In this document: one piece after another, positions 43,806 to 54,924 of the stretch
Numbering within the stretch: the stretch's first letter is position 1
Layout of the letters: each line of letters begins with the position of its first letter
Assembly (NCBI GenBank): GCA_973895155.1
Contig: OZ316891.1
Coordinates: 21,886,001-21,950,000, forward strand
DNA length: 64,000 nucleotides
DNA from: Marsupella aquatica
Taxonomy: Eukaryota > Marchantiophyta
Direction of reading: 5' to 3'
Made by a program: the position numbers and the translations under genes
Notes under the pieces: generated by a model
What the model saw: the letters and a program-made list of their open reading frames with translations, nothing else
What the model was told of the DNA's origin: nothing
The model's database searches: none

Positions 43806-44300
43806 CTAATCATAGTTGAACCTCGCCAGAGCGAAGCGTTCGATCCGCTTCTTGGGCCATTGGGGAATATGAGTGACGCGATGATCATAAGCCCACAGCC
43901 AATGGAAATCAACTTCACCAGTCTCAGGATTCACTACTGCTACTGAATACCGGCGTGACGGAATGTCACAACAAGCATTTGTGCAGCATGGACAGATCTC
44001 ACCATTGGCAAGGACGTTCGTCCACAGGCAACTTACATAGATCAAGTTAAAGAGCCCACAGACCGGCTGGGGGGGGAGTTGACGAATCTTGTATGAATAT
44101 AGTTTCCCACCAGTGTCAATAAAAAACTCGGTGGCAAGAGGATTGTCCAGCTCGTCAATCACATCCTGAATCTCATCGAATGCTCTACGTCTATTGTCGG
44201 CATAGAATTTTGGCTCATAAGCAGGATTGCCCTTCACAACATGACACCAGTGGAGTATAAAATGTCTTACTGCACCGGTTTTCAGAAAGAGTAGGATAAC
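43806..44300 (-). CDS. Unrecognised Cys-rich protein, probable terminal exon
   Basis: The minus-strand frame reads upstream of 44,237 without an ATG (VRHFILHWCHVVKGNPAYEP), so the start or an upstream exon is not fixed. The peptide has ICPCCTNACCDIPSRRYSVA, a probable metal-binding cluster, then a Trp-rich region (DFHWLWAYDHRVTHIPQWPK), ending at 43,806. No family is recognised. It lies head to tail with the methyltransferase gene, about 220 bases upstream of its ATG, and may belong to the same element. Composition and an uninterrupted ~160-codon frame support a real coding exon. Confidence 0.5.
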   Translation of the reverse strand, partial: VILLFLKTGAVRHFILHWCHVVKGNPAYEPKFYADNRRRAFDEIQDVIDELDNPLATEFFIDTGGKLYSYKIRQLPPQPVCGLFNLIYVSCLWTNVLANGEICPCCTNACCDIPSRRYSVAVVNPETGEVDFHWLWAYDHRVTHIPQWPKKRIERFALARFNYD

Positions 44301-44811
44301 TCTTCTAGAAAATCCAACATATCTATCCCACCGAATATAAATTTCTCCCCCTACCTAATCTACGTAGAAGTTTAATGCGTTATGGTAAAACGGTTTTACT
44401 ACCAGCCTGCATATCTTTAAAATTAGTGACTCATCCAGCCTCCTTAGCTGGTCTAGCATGGCTCCATTCCCCCATTCTGGAGGATCCGGGAAGGGTTCAA
44501 AAATGCGTCGCTCGAGCATGGCCTGATCACCGAATAGAAATCAGGAATAAATTTTGGAGAACATACTAATTACAATTCTACAAGTTTCATCCAACTTTAC
44601 AGTACCTTGTATAACGGGCTGTGAAGCCAATGCACTTGTCAGCTAATCGTCCGAAGAGGCGCAAAAAAATACACTCTGGACCACACAACCCGAAGTCAGG
44701 GGAGGCAGAGTCAATTATATTCAAAGTGTTTCTTTACAAGCACCCAAAATCGACTAGAGGAATGAGGAGTGCGATAAATTTATAGGATGTTCGCTGCAAT
44801 GCCTCATCCAC
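44301..44811. other. Intergenic, no gene seen
   Basis: Nothing coding is supported. A weak palindrome (GATAAATTTATA) lies at 44,773. A stretch near 44,440-44,510 superficially resembles a tRNA but does not fold as one. Confidence 0.5.
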
Positions 44812-45360
44812 TCAAACTCGTCCATGCCATGCAAGAATTGTTCGCTTCCCGCTTTCTCCAAGATTCACCCAAACTCTAAGAAACGCATCTAATCGGTCAT
44901 ACGAGAAGCACCCAAGCATATCTATGGGAGGGAGGAAATGAGTTTCCTCTCGGAAGACCCTAGCAATATGTAGGTTTGAGAGAAGGACGACATTAGGAAT
45001 GCTTGCGAGCATTTTGTTTATGTCATTGATCTCACGGACTGCATATTTCAATAGCGCCCAAAATCGTGTACCAACAACAAGATGGTTCCATTTCTTCGAG
45101 GTGGCTCCAAGACAAATGATTGTTCTCATTCGAGTCAGTCGTTCTTCTGGTAGAAGTTTTAGGTCAAGGCCAAGGTGTTCATCTTGTGTGCAAGACAAGG
45201 CTAGGAGGGGCCAAATGTGAGATTCAACGAGTTCATCGGGAAGTCCATTCAACAAACTTCCGCATTCCACACCGGGAACTTTTCCTCGAATATATTTCCT
45301 ACGCTCGTGGGCTAAAACGGATCCCATCTTTGCAACGATTAGATTCTCCGATGCAGCCAT
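44812..45360 (-). CDS. F-box-like protein, 182 residues
   Basis: The ATG at 45,358-45,360 opens 182 codons ending with TGA-side context at 44,812. Residues 38-95 (LLNGLPDELVESHIWPLLAL ... LGATSKKWNHLVVGTRFWAL) fit an F-box, which binds SKP1 in SCF ubiquitin ligases. The rest shows Leu-rich helices without clear repeats, so the substrate part is short or a further exon is missing. It has no intron. It lies next to the putative element of 35.2-44.8 kb on the same strand as the methyltransferase gene; it may be cargo or a host gene. Confidence 0.6.
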   Translation of the reverse strand: MAASENLIVAKMGSVLAHERRKYIRGKVPGVECGSLLNGLPDELVESHIWPLLALSCTQDEHLGLDLKLLPEERLTRMRTIICLGATSKKWNHLVVGTRFWALLKYAVREINDINKMLASIPNVVLLSNLHIARVFREETHFLPPIDMLGCFSYDRLDAFLRVWVNLGESGKRTILAWHGRV

Positions 45361-45520
45361 GAAGCAGAGCTACCAAAACCACCAATAAAAATACCTTCAA
45401 TCACCAGGTGTAACCAAACACAGTACCAACCCTGCACGACAGTTTAACGATTAGGACTCGTGACGTATTATATTCGCTGCGCAAGGGTAGGACTTGTTTA
45501 TTTAAATATGTCCTTCCAAG

Positions 45521-45874
45521 ATGCGCCTCAATGAAAAGGTCGAAACACTCATCGTGAAAGGTTCACCCAAGGGTCTTCGTTCCAAATCTTACAACAGAAG
45601 TGAGCCTGTTTGTGGTACTTGTTATCAAGACGACGACAACAATAGTTACAAGAAAACTCCAAAGAATGTAAACACGCCGCTAACATCAACCTCGAACGAA
45701 TTGGAACTCCTGCATCATTCATTCCGCAGAATTCAATGCGGAGAGGATTCTGCCTATCTCCAGGATCAGTACCACCCATCCACAATGCAAAGATGGGATC
45801 CGTTGCAACGAGCTCAAAGACCTTCCTCGGTCAAAGAATCTGATGAGTGGATGAAGGGCCTTATCTCTAGCTAG
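45521..45874 (+). CDS. Hypothetical 117-residue ORF
   Basis: ATG 45,521 to TAG 45,874, preceded by TTTATTTAAATA about 20 bases upstream. The sequence is hydrophilic with no recognised domain and no repeats, and a frame of similar length is open on the other strand. It could be coding or chance. Confidence 0.2.
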   Translation: MRLNEKVETLIVKGSPKGLRSKSYNRSEPVCGTCYQDDDNNSYKKTPKNVNTPLTSTSNELELLHHSFRRIQCGEDSAYLQDQYHPSTMQRWDPLQRAQRPSSVKESDEWMKGLISS

Positions 45875-45930
45875 CGGCCTTTGTTTGAAGCCCATTGTTT
45901 CCAACAGGAAATCATTGACAGAGACTGGAT

Positions 45931-46760
45931 TTGATCTGGGGTTCATTTATCTCGCAACTGGTCTTTGTCCTTCCGTCACTAACATATCCATTCCTGAGTG
46001 GAACATGTGGCCGGTTGGATTTGCTTCCAAACCATTTTTTTAATATCTCAAAGCAGTATCTCTCAGATGATGGGTTTTTGGCGGTTCTTCATAGTAGTCA
46101 ATTTGACCACACCACTGCAATTTATACCGCTGCTCAATCACAAGGACATTTCAAGCCAGTTTGCTCTTAGATTGTTCTTCTCTTGACTCCTTTATTCAAT
46201 GGAACCTCAGATATCACGGTAAGTCTTGAGCCTTCATAATTGTTTATAGCAAACTTGATTCGCTATTATTGATAGCGAACTTAATTTGCTATCAATCTGC
46301 TTGTGGAAAAGTCTGCCTCACATATTGCTTAATGTACTGATGATTTGTATTCTTGGCATGAAACATGTTTTCAATGTTGTTTGGACTGGTGGACAGGGGG
46401 TGATACCAAAATATGATAAGTTTGTCCCCCTTTCAAGTTTAGAGGATCCCTCATTGTAGACTCTTATTAGTCTCATGATTCCTGGGTGTGTGGGGGATCC
46501 AGATATGGGATTTGAGGGTTCCGCCCGCGTATCCATAATTTGGGTTAATGCAGACCGTGATTGAGCTGCTCACTTGCCCTTCAGATGTTGTTTTTGATTG
46601 GACTCTTGGGGTTGCAGCTTTCTTGTGGGAGAGTATTTCGGGAGATTTGCCACCGGTCTTGAAGATCAGGATGAATTTGGGGATTCCACTGAACTTACAG
46701 TCGCTGAAAAAGGTCCTGGACAGGAACTGCATAGCCTGGTTGTTTTATTGGTATTAAGAG
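45931..46760 (+). pseudogene. Decayed beta-class methyltransferase fragment
   Basis: In 45,931-46,170 the peptide YLSDDGFLAVLHSSQFDHTT parallels QWRFVVIHSLQQTHMVM of the 40,095-43,585 protein. At 46,548 follows MQTVIELLTCPSDVVFDWTLGVAAFL, which matches the QKPxELL and motif I region of beta-class methyltransferases. A shift near 46,600 leads to GLEDQDEFGDSTELTVAEKG, the next part of such domains. Stops and shifts separate these pieces, and the catalytic tetrapeptide is not found. It is + strand, opposite to the intact gene. Assignment is by motif order only. Confidence 0.45.
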
Positions 46761-46993
46761 AGGACTTAAAATTTCATGTGTAAGAACATAAGGGTACTTT
46801 AAAAATTAATTTTGAGACTTATGGGAAAACTAAGATTGGGTTTCAGAAACTAAATTTTGGAAAATTCTAACCATATTCTAAATTAGTAGCCAGGGTAAAA
46901 GAATTCAAATTTATATTGCTAGTTAAGTTTAGATACAAGACCTAAACACAGTGATCTGTGGGGCTCCATATAATGAGAATCCAGAGAGAAATT
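46733..46993. mobile_element. Diverged relative of the 26,625-26,922 MITE
   Basis: Shared blocks in order are GTTTTATTGGT, AGAGGACTTAA, TTAATTTTGAGACTTAT, a TTCTAA-rich middle and CATATAATGAGAATCCAGAG against CATATAGTGAGACCCCCGAG. The left terminus is missing or too diverged. It is non-coding. Confidence 0.6.
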
Positions 46994-47016
46994 AAACCAG
47001 AAAATGGGGTAAGAAC

Positions 47017-47039
47017 GGGGGGGGGGGGGGGGGGGGGGG
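47017..47039. repeat. Run of 23 G
   Basis: An uninterrupted G homopolymer follows AAGAAC. It may be a real slippage tract or an assembly artefact; length calls in such runs are unreliable. Confidence 0.9.
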
Positions 47040-48361
47040 AAGAAAAACACTGCAAATTAATTAATCGACGTAAATAATTTAGCTAATTCCTCTGTATCCA
47101 CATAAAATAATTGAGGGTAGCTTGAACAAATCACGAGTGAAAGGCTGTTTAAGGCAATCCATACTCTCGTCCATATTAAGCACCTTTCTTCTGTGAAGTA
47201 CTTACACCAGTTTGAGTCAGCTAAAAAAGGACCATCACTAGATTGACCCAACAAAGGATGAGAAAATAAGGAATTCTATGTATGTGTTATGACAAACTTC
47301 TTCAATATATGTACATGTTGGAATTAACCTTTTCAGATGCACTTGTTAGTGGTTGTGTAATTATATATAAGGTTCATATCCATGTTGATTCATGTTCATG
47401 TTCATTCATATGCTGTCACTATTATTCTCACCAGAGGTACAATACTGGGTCCACAAATGCGTTTTGGAGTTAAGTGAACCTGATTGTCCTGAAGGCATTG
47501 AATAGCTGATAACTCATTGAGACGGGAGGGATTCAGCTGAAACTGCTTTTTACTACTAAGGTTACCCCCAAACTGAGCGTCATTACACACCTGACCCAAA
47601 CTATATTATTTTTTACTTTACTATACTGCCCCCCAAATAAATACAAGTCCAAGTAACCCATATTCCTGCACACGGGCGCTTTTTTGGTCCTCCATCGACC
47701 CAGGTGGGTTAGCCTAACCCATCCCTGCTCCTCTCTGGTCGCCCCTACTTGGGCATCGCCAGTGAACACCCACCCAATGTCTCCCAAGCACACGGAATCC
47801 TGCTGGCTCATCTTGCTTTCAAAAAATGTCAAGAAAATGACACACTGGGGACACTCAAATTGACGGGAGATATTTATTGGTAAAGATGGATAGAATTCAA
47901 TTGTGGTGGGTGGGATCCTGAGGCAAGTGTTTGCTTTCAAGACATTTTCTGTACAATTCTGTGATGGAGGTTGTCAGTGCTGGCAGCCAATTTCTTCTGG
48001 ACGCAATTTCTTCTGCGAATTTCTTCCGTGCTCAATTTCGTTTGATAAATACCGCTTGCACTCATATGTCACGGCAGGGTTAGGGTTTTGGGGATGTGGA
48101 GTGAATGAGTCAACTTTGGTACATTGGTAAGGTGGATTAAGCTGCCTTGAGAATTTAGCTGGGCATTTCGCGTGCCGCTGGTTCTAAACTGTTGCAGAAC
48201 GGGAAGCAGGGTTTTTTCGGTGTGCAAATTCTTTGGACGGGAAGCAGAGTTTTTTCGGTATACAAAGTCTTTGGATTGCAGACTCCAATTATCATGGTTG
48301 GTTTGTCATTTCATTGCTGAACAATGTGTGATACTGCTCAGAGAAGACATGGACTAGAAGA
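47040..48361. other. Intergenic region upstream of the transporter gene
   Basis: No gene is supported. A 135-codon minus-strand frame (47,533-47,940) has unlikely composition and no domain. The last ~400 bases are the presumed promoter and leader of the POT gene; no convincing TATA box was chosen. Confidence 0.5.
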
Positions 48362-50919
48362 ATGGAAGTAGTAGTCACAGGCAGGGTCATGGGTGGTCAA
48401 TCTGAAATGTCATTGCCGACCGGGGTAAGGTATTTGGTGTGTACTCAGTTTCTGTCGCGCTTCTCGGTGAAAGGAACCCAGGCGGTTCTTGTGCTGTTTC
48501 TATTTGAGCATGTGCGGCTTTCGGAGAACCTCTCCGCGGAGCTCGTGCATATCTTCCTTACTGTCACGAATTTCGGTCCAGTTCTTGGTGCTGTTCTCGG
48601 CGATGGCTATTTGGTAAGAATTCCTTCCAGATTACGCAGCTACTGGCTAATACCGTTTATCGAGCAGTCGCATTCGAAAGAGATCCGCCCTTGCCTTGGG
48701 TATCTGTAAAGATGGCTGCCTCGCACCTTTGCATTTGTGTTTTTGCTTAAGTGCAATACTTTCATACGTTCTCCTAAGATCTTGTACTCGTCGTGTACCC
48801 TTCTTGATTACAGGGAAAGTACCGTGCATTGTTCTGTTGTGTATTAGTTCAGCTGGCTGGCATGGTGATACTGGTCTTAGGGGCTATGCCTAGTGCAGAG
48901 ACAGGATGGAGAATCCCAATGGCCTCTGTTTCAGTGCTTGGGCTTGTGGTCATTGCCTTGGGTGTCGGTGGCAGTAAACCTTTAATACCAGCTTTTGGAG
49001 GAGATCAGATCGAGGTACTGGTATCCGAAGAGACAGAGAGAGACAGGTTGAGGCCGCTCTTCTTTTCCCTTTGGTACGTAGGTTTGAATTCTGGATCTTT
49101 TTTAGCTACAGTAGCTATTCCTCCGCTTCGAACATTGGGTTCTTACGGCTTGATTTTCTCCGTGCAAACTGCCGTTTTAGTGGTATGTTTTCTGGTGTAT
49201 TGGCTTGGAAGAAATGATTATGCTCATCTCCAAGTCAGAGAAAATGTGGTTGTGAAGGTTGGCACAATCATTATTGATGCGTTGAAATCTTGGACAAATA
49301 AAGAAGCAAGAAAACGGAGAGCAGGAGAGCTTGACTTATCAGAAGCTGGAGAGCAAGAGCATATCTTACCAGAAAATGACATTGTGGACAATGGTCGACT
49401 GGCCATCGCTACAGGTGACTCCAAGTATCATTGGCTAGACGATAGCAAGCTGAAACATGATGCTACTGCAGTAGATGAAGTCAAGCTCCTGCTTCGAGTG
49501 TTGATCCTGTTTACCCCTATGCCTGTGTTCTGGGCTCTTTTTGAGCAGCAGTACACCAAGTGGGTGTTCCAAGCCCGTTCGATGAATCTCGAAGTGGCCT
49601 GGCTTGGTGGTCTGGTTCTGCAACCAGAACAAATCCAGGTCCAAAATCTTCCTTAGCTGGAGTTCAAAATCTATGTATTCAGTATTGGAGTCTGAATGGT
49701 TGTAATCTATATGTTCAACGGTAGGATCTCTAGGGCAGTTGTCGCACTTACTGCCTGGTTGTACTATTCATTCATCAAGATGTGAGCACTGGATAGGGAG
49801 CGCAAGGACTAGGGTTCAGAATACATAGGAAAGGATTGAAATTTTTGTGGTGCTCTGCAGGCGCTCAATCCACTGCTTGTGTTGATAATTATACCGACTC
49901 TTGATAAGGTCATCTATCCCTTGTTTACGAAATTAAAGATCCCATTGCCACCGTTGTCGAAGATGATTCTCGGGATGGCCTCTGCAGTGGTGGCCTTTAT
50001 TGCCTCAGGTGTCTTACAGCTTCTCATTGACAGCAGTCTGAAAAGTAACTCAACTGCTCAAACAGCAAGGCTATCTGTATTTTGGCAGGGGCCACAGTAT
50101 CTTTTCATCACTCTTGCAGAGGTACTGATCAACGTTACAGGCCTAGAATTTGCTTACTCTCAGGCACCATCATCTATGAAGTCGTTGCTGCAGGGTTCAT
50201 GGCAAGTTTGTCAAGCCATTGGTAAGACTATTGGGGCTTTAATTCTCTTCCCTCGCAATGCAACAGTCTAGGGGTTGAGTATTAGCAGGTCCTTACCACT
50301 AGAACCCTGGAATCATTCTTAATTCCCTTTTCCCATTATTCACGAAGCAGTTGTGTCCCCTTCTTTATCTGATGCAACTGACGCAAAAGAATGATTTATA
50401 TTTCCAAAAATGCCAAACTTGAAGAGCAGCCTTTCTGTGTTGTCTGTTTGGTATTTTAAAAACACAACAGCATTTTGGTGAGAATTTTTGTGCTCAGAGC
50501 TTTCAGGAACTTTGATTTTCTTGGGATCTCAAATGTACGAAGAAACTAAGGTAGCCGCCCTCGAGTTGGTCGTGCGTTTTACCGTATCTGATGTAGAATG
50601 TTGGTCTATTTGTCAAACTCTGTCCATATCTTGTGTAGATTGAAGGCATTTTTCTCTTGAGTGTCAGCAATATGCATGTTATTCATTGTTACTCACGTGG
50701 ATTCTGTTTGCAGGCGACTTCATGACTGCTTTAATCATTGCCCTTATCGGGGAGAGACTCTCAAAAGCAAATGAGTTTTTCCTGTTCGCTGGAGGGTGTG
50801 CAGCTGCAATGTTGTGGCTAATCTGGATTGCGCGAGGCTTTGATGACAGTAAGCTTTTTGTACCTGCTAATCCTCATCCAATGGTTGCAGAAAGCACCTA
50901 CTTTGGCTTGGTTGAATGA
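48362..50919 (+). CDS. POT/PTR-family (SLC15-like) membrane transporter, four exons
   Basis: I read exons 48,362-48,613, 48,814-49,638, 49,861-50,221 and 50,714-50,919 (phases 0, 0, 1; GT-AG), about 547 residues, the family's usual length. Such proteins carry di/tripeptides or nitrate across membranes by proton coupling. Seen: GDGYL-GKYRA loop, ALGVGGSKPLIPAFGGDQIE, LWYVGLNSGSFLATV (PTR2 signature region), an internal loop with a Lys/Arg-rich stretch, FWALFEQQYTKWVFQARSM, and SVTGLEFxYSQAPSSMKS-like INVTGLEFAYSQAPSSMKSL, all closer to SLC15 peptide transporters than to typical land-plant NPF proteins. The helix-1 motif ExxER is TQFLSR here, so both Glu are missing; proton coupling may be altered. 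The gene appears intact and is the clearest host gene in the window. Confidence 0.88.
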
Positions 50920-53608
50920 ATCTCCTATTCCTGTAAAGATAACCACAGAATCTTTGGATCGCAATAACCGCTTGCATTTTATGGCTGAGAAAATTCACAT
51001 GAAACCTTTTCAGCCTCAACACATTTAACTTAATTTCATATCCCTTCTGAAACATGTTTGACAAAAGACGTACGGGCCCCCGTAATGCTTCGGGCTTCGC
51101 CGCCTAGCGAATAATAAGCCTTCCGGTGAATACGGACCACCGATAGAAAACCTTCCAGCAGCTCAATTTCTGAGAACTTAGGGTGATCAAATTGCAAATG
51201 GACTTTTCATAACATCTTCTAGTAAGAGCCCAATGTGGACGTCAGCTTGCCAGAGATTAGAATCTAAATCCCATGAAATGTCGATGTCAGCCTGACAGAA
51301 ATTAGAATCTAAATCCATCAGGTGAGACTTGTATACTTCTATGTGAAATTTCGAGGGAATTTCTATGTGCATAATTAGTTCGCAACTCCTTTCCCTTGTA
51401 CATTCCCACCAAATCCCACAACCAAGATATGTGGGTCTGCACCCTCAAAGGCTGTTCTAATCTTGTAATCAGGGGTCCAAACCCTAAGAAAGAACTATTT
51501 TCCCTGGTCACCCTACGCAAGTTCCATTCGAATCTTTGCACTTCTGTTCAATTGAACAATTAGTAACAGGACACAACAGTGGAAATTTGTACATTCAAGC
51601 TACTTTCTCACGCAAAATCGAAGGAGCGTCATTTGAGCAGAGACAAATTTATGCCTAATAAATTTACATTCTACTTCTGATCTTTCTCACGCCAGACTTT
51701 GAGACTTCAAATCGGCAGTTTCGAGTTTCTTGACAGGAGTAGGCTTTCCTACAATCTGTCCTTAAAGCACCACAACAGTTTTGTAAGAGGATTTTCGAGG
51801 CTTCTGTTTCTCCTTATCTTGCAATCAATCATTGATTCCAATCTACAGAATCTACGCTTTCGGGAGTTCATCTTACCGTTGTTTATCCGAACGGGCCATT
51901 GCAACCACTCTTGACAGTGGCGATGTCATATTCACAACGCCTCTTGTTTTGTTAGCACCAGTCAGTCTCCTTTAGCTCACGAGCTGCAGATTTCTACTCC
52001 CGTGACGCTGCTTTTTCGACGAAATTCTCCAGGCTCTGCTGGAGGAAGACTCCGACGCTGCAGTTGAACATCTCTTGCACTAACAAATGCCAGCTTTCTA
52101 AATATGTAATCATGGATTTTAGTTTCACAGAGTGAACTCACTGGCGTAAAATTATAATTGTATGAAATTTCATCAATGCCGGAGGTGTAGATTCACGAGT
52201 GATTTTCTCTTGTAAACTTACGAGGTCCAAGTTCTGAATGTAAATTTTTATCTATTCAATTGTAGATTAATTGATGACAATTGAGCGATATAAAGCATGT
52301 TCGAGTATGTCGTAAAGATCACCAGCAGATAGGATTGAGTGCGCATACAGTGGAGCTTTCATTATGCGGCGTGGTATTTTACAGCCAACCACGCTCGATC
52401 AAAACTGTGAATCAAGTAAATCGCATGGGGAAAAAGAGACTTGAAAACACTGAAAGTTAGGGGCTATAAGGAATTAGTTTGTGGACCCCTATCTGTTTTG
52501 ATTCAATTGAGATTGAATGTGTTGGACAATATGTGAAATATTCAATTGAGATTGAATGTGTTGGACAATATGTGAAATAGATGTGAGAGCTATTTCTTGG
52601 ACCTTCAGCAGTCGTTATCCTCAAGCCGCGGCTAGTTAGGAACCTTGGCGGAACGGTGGTCGTTGGTGTATACACTTTACGGCGTTAAGAACTAACTCTG
52701 CACATCTCCAAAGAAATAATCATTCATCGTCCTCTCTGTAACTCCCGATCAGCCTTCACATTCACCATAGCCTTCCGCCCCTCATTTGCTTGTTTCCCTC
52801 CAAAAACAAATTAAAAAATTCCCCAACATTAACCACGATCCGGCATTTCTTATTCTTTCTCCGGCCTCAGCATCCTATCAGCTTTGTCCTCTTTCTCCCA
52901 AAAGACCCACTTCCAACAAACATAATTTTTCTCACCATGTCAAAGCTATGCTGTTTCTCTTCCTGAATCTCAATAGCGCGCTCGGCCTCTTCTTGGGATT
53001 CTCAATCTGACATGTTCTCCCGAAATTACTCAAACAATAACAATGAAAACCATGCCTATCCTCCTCAGCTCCTCAGCTTCGCCTTGTTCACCCGAAAAAC
53101 AACCTTTTAACAACAACAACGTTCGGCAGTGATCCACTTTCTCATTTGCTCACGAAATTCCTTCAATAACCACCACGACTCACTGCCCACAATCGGCCGT
53201 TCCCTTTCTCCCATCCTCCTTTCACGATAGAGTGCTTCGAGTGAGTGGTGAGGAAGATCTGAGACACAAGGCGCAGGGATCGTTGTCGATGGACGCGAAA
53301 GATTCAATCCTGTACTGCAAGCGATGGGCAACGCTTACTAAGCTGCATCAAGTTGTGAAGCAATGTTTGATATTTCCTGCTCAGTAATTGCCTACTTCAC
53401 AAGCTCAATCTGTTCGTCATATAATTCTTCTATCCATGAGCACGACACGAGAAAACGACAATGCTGGAAGACAGATTGCTAGAGAAGGAGTGCTAGACAT
53501 AAATGACCTTCTGGCACTGCAGAAACAAGATGCTTAACTACCATGCTCAGGATTCTTAACTGTCATGCTCAGGATTCTTAACTGCCATGCTACGTCGCTT
53601 CATTAGTT
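50920..53608. other. Intergenic region, no gene seen
   Basis: ORFs are short, Leu/Ser-rich and shadowed on the other strand. A 39-bp tandem duplication lies at 52,501-52,578, and a TTAGAATCTAAATCC block is repeated near 51,255 and 51,300. Confidence 0.5.
52501..52578. repeat. 39-bp tandem duplication
   Basis: ATTCAATTGAGATTGAATGT plus GTTGGACAATATGTGAAAT occurs twice in a row, at 52,501 and 52,540, without mismatch. Confidence 0.95.
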
Positions 53609-54457
53609 TAATTACAATTAAACTAGTTCATGGACCCCTTGGCTAATAAAATCAGGGGGAAGAGTCGATCTGAGCCGTCTCCATTTCTTATCTCCGAAAA
53701 TCTCGTCCGTCCATCATAATGGCCAATCTATGGCTCAAAAGAAAGATCTCAAATAGATCTATGGATGGGTTCTGTCCGTTTTGCAAATGGGTTAATATTT
53801 TTCAAATGAAAGTTTAAACAAATCCAAGCCTTCCTAGCCGTCGATTTTGTTGATTTTATGATTTTTTGCCATCCATTTTGTAATGCCTCTAGAAATCTTA
53901 TTCATCCATGTTAGAAGGCGATCTAGGATGCAAAAGAAAGATCTCAATGCGATCTACGACTGGGTATTTTTTGTTTTGAAAATGAGTAAATAGTTTTGAG
54001 TATAAAATTCGATGAACTTTCAAGATTCCAGCCATTCCTCCTCCCCGATCCTGGGTTTCTATGTGCTCTTCCCAGCATTAATGACCGTACAATACGAGAG
54101 GTCCTTACATACCGGGAGTTGCGGTTTAACAAGGAAGTTATCAAGTTAGTTATTAGTCATTATTTATTATATAAAAAATACTCTTTAAAAATCTTTGAAT
54201 TTAAGTTTTAAAATTGGAAATGTAATTAAAATGGTTACATAGTGACTGTTTTAACCGTCTCGCTCTTTGCATTTCCAATGTTTTTATTTTTCTTTTTACG
54301 GCACAACGTCCCAAAATTTACACCCAAATTGACACAACCACGAATGAAAACTATAAATTTGATTCGCAAAACCGACAAGTCTTGTTTGTTACGGTTGTTG
54401 TTGACGTGGCACACTGTGGGGCTAGGAATTTTGGAAGGGACCTCTAGTGGGGTCAGT
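53609..54457. repeat. ~850-bp repeat unit 1 (uninterrupted)
   Basis: It runs from TAATTACAATTAAA to ACCTCTAGTGGGGTC. The left half (AATCAGGGGGAAGAGTCGAT ... CTGGGTTTCTATGTGCTC) recurs at 54,458-54,924, and the right half (CATTAATGACCGTACAATAC ... CCTCTAGTGGGGTC) at 61,034-61,421. It therefore shows the unfilled target TTCCCAGC of the 54,925-61,033 transposon. Its family is unknown and it is non-coding. Confidence 0.85.
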
Positions 54458-54924
54458 AATTACAATTAAAAAATTAGTTCAGGGACCCCTTGGCTAATAA
54501 AATCAGGGGGAAGAGTCGATCTGAGCCATCTCCATTTCTTATCTCCGGAAATCTCGTCCGTCCATCATAATCGCCAATCTATGGCTCAAAAGAAAGATCT
54601 CAAATAGATCTATGGATGGGTTCTGTCCGTTTTGCAAATGGGTTAATATTTTTCAAATGAAAAATTAAACAAACCCAAGCCTTCCTAGCCGTCAATTTTG
54701 TTGATTTTATGATCTTTGCCGTCCATTTTGTAATGCCTCTAGAAATCTTATTCATCCATGTTAGAAGGCGATCTAGGGTGCAAAAGAAAGATCTCAATGA
54801 GATCTACAACTGGGTATTTTTTTTTTTGAGAATAAGTAAGTAGTTTTGAGTATAAAATTTGATGAACTTTCAAAATTCCAGCCATTCCTCCCCCGATCCT
54901 GGGTTTCTATGTGCTCTTCCCAGC
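54458..54924. repeat. Repeat unit 2, left part
   Basis: It is about 93 percent similar by eye to 53,609-54,076 and ends in TTCCCAGC (54,917-54,924), the TSD of the following transposon. Its right part is at 61,034-61,421. Confidence 0.85.

Larger units (their letters stand above)
35202..44800. mobile_element. Putative undescribed mobile element: DUF7869-like gene, ParB-methyltransferase gene and GATAA-N2-TTATC palindromes
   Basis: The left limit is the sharp junction with insert I-2. The right limit is set loosely at the last palindrome-like site (44,773). Two convergent genes (36,213-39,718 + and 43,585-40,095 -) share the region with about ten palindromes of the form GATAA-N2-TTATC. Codon use and intron pattern differ from the retroelement blocks. 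No inverted ends or TSD were found, so mobility is inferred from the transposase-like gene, the methyltransferase partner and the site inside another transposon. A domesticated host locus is the alternative. Confidence 0.45.

Noticed and set aside
44430-44510. tRNA-like stretch (CTCCTTAGCTGGTCTAG ... GGGTTCAAAA)
   Set aside because: A-box and B-box are only approximate, and I could not form the acceptor and anticodon stems.
35202-44800. Integrated large DNA virus fragment
   Set aside because: Genes have plant-type introns and promoter elements and no capsid, polymerase or packaging gene is present; a transposon-like element fits better.
47533-47940. 135-codon minus-strand ORF upstream of the transporter gene
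   Set aside because: No domain, unlikely composition, and position in the probable promoter region.
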